A stretch of DNA of 32,000 nt from assembly GCA_029260825.1 (NCBI GenBank), contig JAJDCM010000050.1:1-32000 (forward strand). The letters are read 5' to 3'. A program made the translations under genes and the position numbers. This document shows positions 1-7,233 of the stretch, piece by piece. This DNA is from Planctomycetota bacterium. Its GTDB lineage: Bacteria; Planctomycetota; JACOTG01; JAJDCM01. The notes beneath the pieces were generated by a model, which worked only from the letters and a program-made list of their open reading frames with translations, was not told where the DNA came from and made no database searches. Position 1 is the stretch's first letter; the number at the start of each line of letters is the position of its first letter.

Positions 1-699
1 GAAGACGACGTTGTCGTGGCTTACTCACCGTCGGAAGACACCCAGATACTGACGTCCCTACATTCAGCTTCAGCCTCCCTGAACACCAGACACGGCCCCC
101 TGTTTGCTCACCTCATGGAAGGAACCGAGGCATGGCTTCCAGGAGAGACCTATTCGATTCTGATCGATCCATCTCAAACATTCCTCCTGGACGACGCAGG
201 AGAGGTAGCCCACTTTACGACGAAGGGGGCAACCCTTTCGGTCTGCGAACCCGATGCACCTTTCGTCCTTGCCGTGGAGGACCCCGAGCCCCTCAACGCA
301 AACAAATCCAGAATCGCCATCAGCGCCTATGAATACAGCGCTCTTAGCCGGGCAAACCTTGTTTTCCGCTATGACCTTGACGCTCTCCCCCGTCTACTGG
401 ACGTCACCATCTGGGATATCAGGAGCGATCTGATCTCAAGCGTCGATGACACTGTTGGCGGGGTTGTTCGTATCAGCCTTGAATCTTCTGGCAATTCATT
501 AGGAATCCTTCCCGGAGCCTGGGTCGAACTCGTTTTCCGACAATCCACCAACACCTCGGACACTGGGAGCCTTCTTTACCTTGATCCCCTCGAAACCTGG
601 GTCATGGACGCAAACGGAAACATTCTGGAACTCGAGCTGAGGGCAAGTTCTTTTGTTGGCAGCGCTGAATCCTCCAGGCGGAATCCGCGTGGATCCTGA
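1..699 (+). CDS. C-terminal part of a secreted protein with a cohesin-like domain (5' end outside window)
   Basis: The frame is open from base 1 to the TGA at 697-699, so the gene probably begins upstream of the window; an internal GTG at 16 is not a convincing start. About 230 residues are visible. The last 110 residues alternate short hydrophobic strands with loops (LLDVTIWDIRSDLIS, GGVVRISLESSG, GAWVELVFRQ, WVMDANGNILELEL), which resembles the beta-sandwich of cohesin-like domains with the usual closing 'DANGN' strand. That resemblance is by eye only. There are no membrane segments and only one cysteine in the visible part. The next gene (TPR-CHAT) starts at or overlaps its stop codon, so the two are probably co-transcribed. 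I infer an extracellular or surface protein; the family is not certain. Confidence 0.6.
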   Translation, partial: EDDVVVAYSPSEDTQILTSLHSASASLNTRHGPLFAHLMEGTEAWLPGETYSILIDPSQTFLLDDAGEVAHFTTKGATLSVCEPDAPFVLAVEDPEPLNANKSRIAISAYEYSALSRANLVFRYDLDALPRLLDVTIWDIRSDLISSVDDTVGGVVRISLESSGNSLGILPGAWVELVFRQSTNTSDTGSLLYLDPLETWVMDANGNILELELRASSFVGSAESSRRNPRGS

Positions 700-3367
700 A
701 GAGCAGGCTGCCCGGTGGACTTCAGGCAGCTTGGTCCATCGCAACGTCTTCTGGATCTGGGTATTGATCGCCCCCCTGCTTCCTGGGCAGGTCGCCTTTT
801 CCCAGGAAGAGAAAGACAGTCTGACCGATAGAGCTTCTCGGGCCTTCTTTGAGGCCCATGCCCACCTCCAAGCGGGTGACCTTCCTGCCGCCTTTGCCAG
901 ATATCAGGAAGCGGTACCCCTACTGGAAGAGGTCGGGGACAGCGAGTACCTCTTTCATTGCTGCTCGAATGCATCGGTCGTTGCTACCAATCTTGGGAAG
1001 TACCAAGATGCCCTCGATCTTGCTGCTCGAGCGGTAACGGCGTCAAAATCACTTTCCAAAGATTCCCAGGCTAAAGCTCTCACAAATCACGGCCTCGCAT
1101 GCCGGTACCTGGGGCACCACCAAAAAGCGCTTGATAGCTACAAGGCCTCCTTGAACCTGAATCAAGAACTTGGCGATTTCATGAGCATCGCAAGGAACTA
1201 CAGCAACATCGCTGTCATTCACCTTCTTACGGGCAAATATGCAGCAGGAATGGAAGCCTGCCAGGCGGCCATCCAGCTCTGCATGAAGAACACGTCCGCA
1301 CCTTGGTCAGCTCCTAACCGAAGGCTAGCCCTCACCAACCTTGCTTCCATCCTTGAGATGTCCGGACAAACAGAAGAGGCCTTCAAGCTTTCAGAAGAAC
1401 TTCTAGCCGAGGAGAACCTCACCAAAGGAGAAGAAGCACACTTCAGAACCAATATCGGCCGCATCCACCTCAAACTAGGAGATCCACAAAAGGCCCTCGA
1501 AGCCTTCTCAATTGCAGCAGAGTCTTTTCAATCTCTCCAGGACATCGGCTCTTTTAGCAACGCGCTTCAACACACGGGCGTAACACATTGCAATCGATTC
1601 TCCGATCACGAGACGGCCCAGTCCATTCTGTCCCAGGCCCTTGAGCTATCCACCAAGATTGAGGATCGAAACGAACGGCTTTACGACCTGCTATTTCTGG
1701 GAAGATGCAAACTGCACACCGAAGATGTTCCCGGAGCCGAGACGCATTTCTCAGAAGCACTCTCTCTGGCGAACGAAATCGAGTCAAGCGAGGGCCGCTG
1801 GATCTCCTTGAGCAGCCTTGCTGAATGCGCCGTGCGAAAAGGGGAACTCGATCAAGCACGGCAACTCATCTCCGATTGCATCTCTCAGCTGGAAGACCTC
1901 CGCGAAACCCATGTTCCGTCGGAGTACAGAGCAAGTTACTTTGGAGAAGCAGGTTTCTTCTGGGACAAGGTTGATGTCTATGCACTGGCCATCGAGGTGG
2001 CTCTCGATCGATTCAGAGATTCGCCGTCAGTAGATCAGATTGCCCGAGCCTTTGGGCTCTTCGAGAAAGCAAGAGCTCGCGCCCTCCTCGCTCGCCTGGG
2101 CGGAAGCCCTCTCACACTCGATGAGGTTCAGAGCAGAGTCCTCTCCCCGGAGGAGATCCTCATCCAGCTGATTCCCAGAAATCGTGGTTGGATCGGTCTT
2201 GTCATCACGACAAACAGCGCTTCGGCACACACGATCCCATCCACACCAGCCCTCGAGGAGGCCATCACCAGGGCTCAAGGCCCCCCCGATCAGCTCACGC
2301 CGAGCTCGCAACGAATCGCGATGAAGACTCTTGGCACGCAAGTCTTCGACCCCCTCTTCACCGCAGCCCCATCGGGAAAACAATCTCTCATCTTGGCCCT
2401 GGACAACCAGCTGGCCAACCTCCCCGTGGCTCTCCTTCCGAATCCAGGGAACTCGCGACCGAACTCAACCATCCTTGAAAGCTTCAGGCTCTCTCAGGTG
2501 CCATCAGCTTCAATTCTCGGCGCGATTCGAAAGCGCAACCAGAAGCCGGAGACGAGGCCTGTTGCATTCTCCGCCTTCGCCAACCCCGTCCTCCCCAAAA
2601 CAGCTCAAGACCAAAGTTACCGCCCTTCCGTAGGGAGCCCCCTCGAACTCCTGGTGCAGAAATTTAGACTACGCCCTCTTCCCAATTCCGAGGATGAAGT
2701 GCGACGCATCGCCGGACAAATGGACAACCTGGAAACCAGACTCTATGTGGGAGCAAGCGCCACTCCTGCCCGGCTCCGAATAGCCGCTCAAGAAGGAGCG
2801 AAAGTCCTCCATCTTGCCAGTCACAGCGTTTTTGATTCGACGCTCAAGGATGCCTGCGCCTTGATCCTATCACCCGATCTAGACGACCAAGCCTCCGATG
2901 CACTCTGGGTCCGCGATATTCGGGAGCTCGAATGCAATGTTGACTTTGTAGCCCTCTCAGCATGTCGAAGCGCCCTCGGAAGATCGGTGCGAGGAGAAGG
3001 AGCTTCGAGCCTGGCCCAGACATTCGTCGGATCTGGAGCCCACTGCGTCTTGAGCACGGTGTTTTCCGTAGACGATGCGGTCTCTCCTGAAATCATGGAC
3101 CTGTTCTATCAGAAGGTCATAAGTGGATTGTCCGTGAGCGAAGCACTCCGTCAGACTCAGCTAGTACTCCTCGAGACACCTGGCTTCCAACCGGGTCATT
3201 GGGGTGCATACGTGATCTTTGGCGATGGGCAGATCCGCCTTTTCGATCCGCCATCTTTCCCTCCGCGCCTACTCTTGTCCCTGGCAGTGGGTATGAGTGT
3301 TGCCCTTCTAGCCCTGTGCACATTGCTCCTCCGGCGACGGCTTCGATCGGCCCGATCAAAACCGTAG
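689..3367 (+). CDS. TPR-CHAT caspase-like protease, predicted exported and membrane-anchored
   Basis: An N-terminal signal-like helix (RNVFWIWVLIAPLLPG, then AFS-QEE) is followed by roughly ten tetratricopeptide-type helical repeats over residues 50-480. A C-terminal CHAT domain spans about 590-840. A final hydrophobic helix (LLLSLAVGMSVALLALCTLL) is followed by a basic RRRLRSARSKP tail. The CHAT catalytic pair is visible as His712 in LHLASHS and Cys759 in ALSACRSALG, numbering from the GTG at 689. CHAT proteins are clan CD (caspase/separase-like) peptidases. The start is ambiguous: TTG 653, GTG 689 (preceded by AGGCGG, overlapping the previous stop by 11 nt) and TTG 731 (shortest leader, ideal signal peptide) are all in frame. 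A signal peptide plus C-terminal anchor would place the protease outside the cytoplasm, unlike the cytosolic TPR-CHAT proteases of type III-E CRISPR. The substrate is unknown. Confidence 0.88.
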   Translation: MDPEEQAARWTSGSLVHRNVFWIWVLIAPLLPGQVAFSQEEKDSLTDRASRAFFEAHAHLQAGDLPAAFARYQEAVPLLEEVGDSEYLFHCCSNASVVATNLGKYQDALDLAARAVTASKSLSKDSQAKALTNHGLACRYLGHHQKALDSYKASLNLNQELGDFMSIARNYSNIAVIHLLTGKYAAGMEACQAAIQLCMKNTSAPWSAPNRRLALTNLASILEMSGQTEEAFKLSEELLAEENLTKGEEAHFRTNIGRIHLKLGDPQKALEAFSIAAESFQSLQDIGSFSNALQHTGVTHCNRFSDHETAQSILSQALELSTKIEDRNERLYDLLFLGRCKLHTEDVPGAETHFSEALSLANEIESSEGRWISLSSLAECAVRKGELDQARQLISDCISQLEDLRETHVPSEYRASYFGEAGFFWDKVDVYALAIEVALDRFRDSPSVDQIARAFGLFEKARARALLARLGGSPLTLDEVQSRVLSPEEILIQLIPRNRGWIGLVITTNSASAHTIPSTPALEEAITRAQGPPDQLTPSSQRIAMKTLGTQVFDPLFTAAPSGKQSLILALDNQLANLPVALLPNPGNSRPNSTILESFRLSQVPSASILGAIRKRNQKPETRPVAFSAFANPVLPKTAQDQSYRPSVGSPLELLVQKFRLRPLPNSEDEVRRIAGQMDNLETRLYVGASATPARLRIAAQEGAKVLHLASHSVFDSTLKDACALILSPDLDDQASDALWVRDIRELECNVDFVALSACRSALGRSVRGEGASSLAQTFVGSGAHCVLSTVFSVDDAVSPEIMDLFYQKVISGLSVSEALRQTQLVLLETPGFQPGHWGAYVIFGDGQIRLFDPPSFPPRLLLSLAVGMSVALLALCTLLLRRRLRSARSKP

Positions 3368-3573
3368 GACGCCAGCTACCGGCCCCCCGCTCTTTCTGCC
3401 GAAATCCGCGAGTATAACCTGAAGCGAATGAGAGCATTGAGTACGCATATAGCAATGAACACATCGAGATGCTAAATGTCCGGGAACTCCCCCCGCATGC
3501 CCCTATGTTTTTTCGAATTTTTGGGCCACATTCAGCTTCCAAGGCCCCAACTCAATATTTAATTTCAGGAATC

Positions 3574-3591
3574 TGTTCCGCACTGGGAACA
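3574..3591. repeat. Inverted repeat TGTTCC-N6-GGAACA, possible operator
   Basis: The 6-bp arms are perfect complements around a 6-bp spacer. The site lies about 250 bp upstream of the predicted -35 box of the serine protease gene. It could bind a dimeric regulator or be chance; no second copy was found nearby. Confidence 0.25.
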
Positions 3592-3843
3592 AGCCTGTCT
3601 AAATCTATATGGCTGTTTGGTCTTGCGGCCGAATCGAAGAACAGTGGCTCAAGCATCTTCCCCTAAGCCCTTACGAACACTTGACTACTGCTGCACCATC
3701 AATCCATCCCCTCCGGCATCCACGCCAAATTGCTGTCGCAGCCCCCCCCCACAAATAGTCATTCTTATCAACAGACAAAAAAAGTTCTCAAAGCCCTACT
3801 GCGTCATCGGCCATCTTGCCCAATCAAAGCCGTTCCCGTTGCC

Positions 3844-3872
3844 TTGACAACGATCCCTATCGCCAACATACT
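3844..3872 (+). promoter_or_regulatory. Predicted sigma70-type promoter of the secreted serine protease gene
   Basis: A perfect -35 TTGACA (3844-3849) is separated by 17 bp from a -10 CATACT (3867-3872, 4 of 6 consensus bases). Transcription would start near 3879 and leave a leader of about 58 nt before the ATG at 3937. No other pair this good was found in the gap. Confidence 0.6.
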
Positions 3873-3923
3873 TCGAGTTCGTGGTACCGGATCGAAAGTA
3901 CAAAATGGCATTCTCTGACAATG

Positions 3924-3930
3924 AAGGAGG
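3924..3930 (+). promoter_or_regulatory. Strong ribosome binding site AAGGAGG
   Basis: AAGGAGG ends 6 nt before the ATG at 3937 and fixes that start. The same core followed by TTC precedes the start of the secreted BNR-repeat gene on the minus strand (22246-22252). Most other genes here have much weaker sites. Confidence 0.75.
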
Positions 3931-3936
3931 TTCAGT

Positions 3937-5031
3937 ATGCGCAGAACCGTAGGTGGCCTTACCGCCATCCTTTCCCTAGTCCTGTTTCTTGTCGCTGCGC
4001 CTGTCTACGGCCAGCAAAGAGTCTTGAACATGGACAGCCCGCAAGTACATTCGGTCATGGCCGTGCAAAACGCGCACACGCCAGCTCTGATGGCCGAACC
4101 TGCCGTTCTGGGCACGGCGACCGGCCTGGGAGACAACGGTGAGCTCGCGGTTGTCGTCTACATCAACAAGCAAGATTCCGCGGCATCCTGGACGGTTCGA
4201 CGTCTTCCGAACTACCTTGAAGGCATCCAGGTCAAAGTCAAATACACGGACCCGATTGTTGCCTTCAAGGGCGGCCCAGGTGGAGGTGGTGGTGGCGGCG
4301 TCTCCCATACTGCCATCCAGAACCCTCCGATCATGCTCGGTACCTCCGGCGGCTGGACCCATGACCTTGCGAACGGGTTTTGCTGCGGTGGAACTCTCGG
4401 ATCCCTGATTCAGGTCGGTGGACAGCAACGCATTCTCAGCAACTACCACGTTTTCGAAGCCGATATCGTAAGTGGCGGCAACGGGCGCGTGGCGACAACC
4501 GGCGATGCGATCATTCAGCCCGCTCTCATCGACGTGAACTGCAATGTGGGTTCGACTCAAGACGTTGCGACCCTGGTGGTGACCAATGCACTTCCTGGCA
4601 ACAATGTGGATTGCTCCAGTGCAAATGTCATCAGCGGAATGGTGGACACTTCGGGAGCCATCCTGGAAATCGGCACCATCTCCTCGTCAACGGTTGGCGC
4701 TTCTCTTTCCCAAAATGTCAAGAAGAGCGGACGGACGTCAGGGCTGACGCGAAGCAGGGTCGAAGGCCTCAACGCGACGATCCAGGTCGCCTATGAGAAT
4801 GAGTGCGCCGGAAGCACTGCCTTCACCAAGGTCTTTACGGGCCAAATCGTCGTTCGCAACAAGGGAAGTAAGTTCCTCAAGGGTGGCGACTCCGGCTCCC
4901 TCATGGTGGAAGACGTTTCCTCAAATCCCCGAGCCGTTGGCCTGCTCTTTGCCGGTAGCAGCAGCTCTGCCATTGCAAATCCCATCAACGATGTGCTCAA
5001 CTTCCTCGGCGCGACGATGGTAGGAAACTAA
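3937..5031 (+). CDS. Secreted trypsin-like (chymotrypsin-fold) serine protease, Nal1-like
   Basis: The protein has 364 residues. A signal peptide covers about 1-25 (hydrophobic core LTAILSLVLFLVAAPVYG, then QQR). The catalytic triad is visible as His171 in LSNYHVF, Asp209 in TQDVATLVV and Ser319 in GGDSGSLM. The stretch KKSGRTSGLTRSRV between Asp and Ser is typical of the NAL1-like group of trypsin-fold peptidases. A seven-glycine run (115-121) links a roughly 90-residue N-terminal region, possibly a propeptide, to the protease domain. Paired cysteines (CCGG near 147-150, and others) suggest disulfides. It has its own promoter and terminator, so it is probably monocistronic. The preceding gene is also a predicted extracytoplasmic protease; whether the two act together is unknown. 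Confidence 0.85.
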   Translation: MRRTVGGLTAILSLVLFLVAAPVYGQQRVLNMDSPQVHSVMAVQNAHTPALMAEPAVLGTATGLGDNGELAVVVYINKQDSAASWTVRRLPNYLEGIQVKVKYTDPIVAFKGGPGGGGGGGVSHTAIQNPPIMLGTSGGWTHDLANGFCCGGTLGSLIQVGGQQRILSNYHVFEADIVSGGNGRVATTGDAIIQPALIDVNCNVGSTQDVATLVVTNALPGNNVDCSSANVISGMVDTSGAILEIGTISSSTVGASLSQNVKKSGRTSGLTRSRVEGLNATIQVAYENECAGSTAFTKVFTGQIVVRNKGSKFLKGGDSGSLMVEDVSSNPRAVGLLFAGSSSSAIANPINDVLNFLGATMVGN

Positions 5032-5076
5032 CGGTCGATCAGCTTTCTGAACAAGCGACACAATCTGCATCTTTCG

Positions 5077-5115
5077 AAGAACACTCGCTCTCTGGAGCGG
5101 GTGTTCTTTTTTTTT
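5077..5115 (+). terminator. Strong intrinsic terminator after the serine protease gene
   Basis: A 14-bp stem, AAGAACACTCGCTC (5077-5090) with GAGCGGGTGTTCTT (5095-5108), has one G-U wobble and a TCTG loop. It runs directly into nine T (5107-5115). On the minus strand the stem is not followed by a T run, so it acts on plus-strand transcripts. Confidence 0.93.
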
Positions 5116-5203
5116 GAGACCATCGCGCTTGATCGGCGACTACGCGGTAACCATCCTGGATGTGGCCGACGACGGCCGGTTACGGCTGCATCTCTTCTTT
5201 TCC

Positions 5204-5929
5204 CTACATCAGCAGCATCAACAACGCCATGCCCGCCATCGCCAGATCTTCCACGAGGGTAACGGTCGACATCGGAAGATCGAAAACGGAACCAAGACAC
5301 GCGCACTGGATCTTCTGCTTCTTCAAAAGACTCACCTGCACGCCCAGGGCCCCCACCCCCATGATGACCAAGGTGACGAGATTCGTGAGAAAGGGGAAAA
5401 AACCGATCAAATAGGCCACTCCAAGACCAAGCTCCAGGAACGGATACACCTTCGCGTACTGAGGCCACGCCTTTGCAACGAGATCATAGCTTCGAAAGGC
5501 CCTGGCAAAACCAGCCTGATCAAGAAGCTTGAAGAAGGAAAAGGCGATGAAGAACGCCCCCATGAAATCACTCATGAGTCGAGAAAACTCGAACCCCTCC
5601 CGCCGAATCTGAAGAAGAAGGGAGGCGGAGGCAAGATAAGCTACGAGAAGAAGAAGGGGGCGATAAGTCTTGAGCCGGGACGTCTCGGGTCGCATCACCT
5701 CAGAGGTGTCCTCAGCAGGCGACTCCACCAACCGATACTCTCCCGCTCCGGAAAGCGCCTCCTGAATCACCGGAACGGCAACATCCGTCGCAGCGTTGAA
5801 ACCTGCCTCCGGAGGAGATAGGGATACCTCAACGTCGCTGATTCCAGGGACGGAGGAAAGAGCCTCTTTAACCTTTCCCACACAGCTCTCGCAGTGCATC
5901 CCATCAATCGAAAACTTACGGGTGGTCAT
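5204..5929 (-). CDS. HMA domain fused to a MauE/DoxX-type redox-associated membrane protein
   Basis: The start is the ATG at 5929, preceded by AAGGAG 7 nt away; a longer in-frame opening to 6043 lacks support. The product has 241 residues. Residues 1-70 form a heavy-metal-associated domain (KFSIDGMHCESCVGKVKEAL) with metal-binding Cys13 and Cys16. Residues 95-241 carry four hydrophobic segments of the MauE/DoxX type. Cys209 and Cys211 (CACLGSVFDLP) match the paired cysteines of MauE-like proteins. MauE is needed for disulfide-rich methylamine dehydrogenase maturation, and similar HMA-MauE fusions occur in other bacteria, probably in metal or thiol handling at the inner membrane. It is divergent from the radical SAM gene with 122 bp between the starts, so a shared control region is possible. 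The function here is inferred. Confidence 0.85.
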   Translation of the reverse strand: MTTRKFSIDGMHCESCVGKVKEALSSVPGISDVEVSLSPPEAGFNAATDVAVPVIQEALSGAGEYRLVESPAEDTSEVMRPETSRLKTYRPLLLLVAYLASASLLLQIRREGFEFSRLMSDFMGAFFIAFSFFKLLDQAGFARAFRSYDLVAKAWPQYAKVYPFLELGLGVAYLIGFFPFLTNLVTLVIMGVGALGVQVSLLKKQKIQCACLGSVFDLPMSTVTLVEDLAMAGMALLMLLM

Positions 5930-6051
5930 GATCCAGCTCCTTCGCGCCACTTTGAAGGCAAGAAAAACCAAGCTACTCTCTAAGAGAACTCTTGTCTCAT
6001 CCGTTAACTCAGGGTGGCCCGGAAAGACCTGACCGATCACCAAGAGGCCGA
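5930..6051. promoter_or_regulatory. Divergent control region between HMA-MauE and radical SAM genes
   Basis: The 122 bp between two divergent starts must hold both promoters if these are the true starts. A weak plus-strand candidate is TTGAAG (5952-5957), 16 bp, TACTCT (5974-5979). No convincing operator was found. Confidence 0.35.
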
Positions 6052-7233
6052 ATGTTGAAGAACACGCAAAAAACCCTATCTGCGACGTTTCACCTCACCC
6101 ATAACTGTAATATTCGCTGCACCTACTGCTATACTGGTGAAAAATTCGGGTCAGGAATGTCCCCTGAGACCGCAAGCCAGGCCATCGATTTTTGTCTCTC
6201 TCAGGCCAGATCTCAGGAAGTCGATCATCTCGAAATCGTCTTTTTCGGCGGCGAACCCCTCCTCTCCTACCCTCTCCTTTGCTCGGTCATCGACGAGTTC
6301 AGGGGGATTCAAACACCGTTCGAAATTTCCTTCAAGATGAGCACGAACGGAACCCTGCTCACCGAAGAAATCATGGAGGAACTCTCTCGCCGGAAAGTCT
6401 ACGTCTCGATCAGCATGGACGGAGATCCATCCGTCCAAAACCGTCAACGCCCGGATGTCCAGGGGAGAGGAACCGCAGAACAACTGGAACCGGTCATGGA
6501 TCGGCTGCTTCGCTGGAACCCTTGTGCAAACGTAAACGCCGTGGTCACTCCCGAGTCAGCACCCGTACTCGATCAATCCGTGAAGTGGCTACGCGAACAG
6601 GGCTTTTCCTACATCTCCACAACCCTCGACTACTCCGCGAACTGGACACTCGAAAACTTGAAGCCCCTGAAGTCCGCCTATGAACGACTTGCCACCTACT
6701 ACCTGGAGCGAACCCTCGCTGGTGACAAGTTCTACATCAGCTGCTTTGACGAGAAGATCCGAAGCCACGCTCGGGGCCCTCTTGATCCATCGGAACGATG
6801 TGTCCTCGGGTATCGGCAGTTCTCCATCGCTCCTTCGGGACGACTCTATCCCTGCGTGCAGTTTGTTGGAGAAGACCAGGACTCATCTTTCGTCATCGGT
6901 GACGTTCGAACCGGGTTCAACGAAACGAATCGGAACTCCATCTTCTGTTGCTCGGAGCAAGATAAACCCGAGTGCGACGGCTGCGCCCTCAAAAGCCGGT
7001 GTTCAAGCTGGTGCGCTTGCGTCAACTGGCAATCGACCGGTCGGATCGATCAAGCAAGCCCGGTCGTCTGCGAACACGAACGAATGTTACTTCCCATCGT
7101 CGATCGAGTCGCCAGCCGGCTTTGGAAGCGTCGAGACCCGCTCTTCATTCACAAGCACTATAACCCGGCATTCCCTGTCTTCTCGTTTCTGGAAGATCTG
7201 GTTCTCAGCCCGGTGAAAGAGAATCACTCATGA
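6052..7233 (+). CDS. Radical SAM/SPASM protein, likely peptide or protein maturase
   Basis: The protein has 393 residues. The radical SAM [4Fe-4S] motif is CNIRCTYC (Cys19, Cys23, Cys26), followed by FFGGEPLL and STNGTLL, the standard SAM-binding elements. The C-terminus holds a textbook seven-cysteine SPASM set: Cys250, Gly263, Cys268, then Cys308-x2-Cys311-x5-Cys317-x3-Cys321, and Cys340. This arrangement is that of anSME, PqqE and RiPP maturases, which carry two auxiliary Fe-S clusters and modify peptides or proteins. The ATG at 6052 is preceded by AAGAGG; an upstream TTG at 5992 is less likely because the motif start fits the short form. The stop overlaps the next start (ATGA at 7230), so translation is probably coupled and the next protein is the prime substrate or partner candidate. 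It is not sulfatase-specific as far as I can see: no sulfatase gene is in the window. Confidence 0.9.
   Translation: MLKNTQKTLSATFHLTHNCNIRCTYCYTGEKFGSGMSPETASQAIDFCLSQARSQEVDHLEIVFFGGEPLLSYPLLCSVIDEFRGIQTPFEISFKMSTNGTLLTEEIMEELSRRKVYVSISMDGDPSVQNRQRPDVQGRGTAEQLEPVMDRLLRWNPCANVNAVVTPESAPVLDQSVKWLREQGFSYISTTLDYSANWTLENLKPLKSAYERLATYYLERTLAGDKFYISCFDEKIRSHARGPLDPSERCVLGYRQFSIAPSGRLYPCVQFVGEDQDSSFVIGDVRTGFNETNRNSIFCCSEQDKPECDGCALKSRCSSWCACVNWQSTGRIDQASPVVCEHERMLLPIVDRVASRLWKRRDPLFIHKHYNPAFPVFSFLEDLVLSPVKENHS

Larger units (their letters stand above)
3368..3936 (+). other. 569-bp intergenic region upstream of the secreted protease gene
   Basis: No convincing coding sequence or RNA gene is visible. 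It is more AT-rich than the flanking genes. It holds a perfect 6-bp dyad with 6-bp spacer (3574-3591), a run of nine C (3742-3750), an A run near 3777-3784, a sigma70-type promoter (3844-3872) and the ribosome binding site of the next gene. I see no clear terminator for the CHAT gene. Confidence 0.6.

Noticed and set aside
3469..3918. Several 60-100 codon open frames in the intergenic region before the serine protease
   Set aside because: None has a ribosome site, and they overlap each other and the predicted promoter.
689..5031. Idea that the CHAT protease and serine protease form a CRISPR-linked or gasdermin-type defence system
   Set aside because: No Cas, gasdermin or other effector gene and no CRISPR array is present, and both proteins appear exported.
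5146..5183. Nested inverted repeat GGTAACC...GGTTAC downstream of the HMA-MauE gene, possible minus-strand terminator
   Set aside because: Arms are short, the interior pairs poorly and no T run follows on the minus strand.
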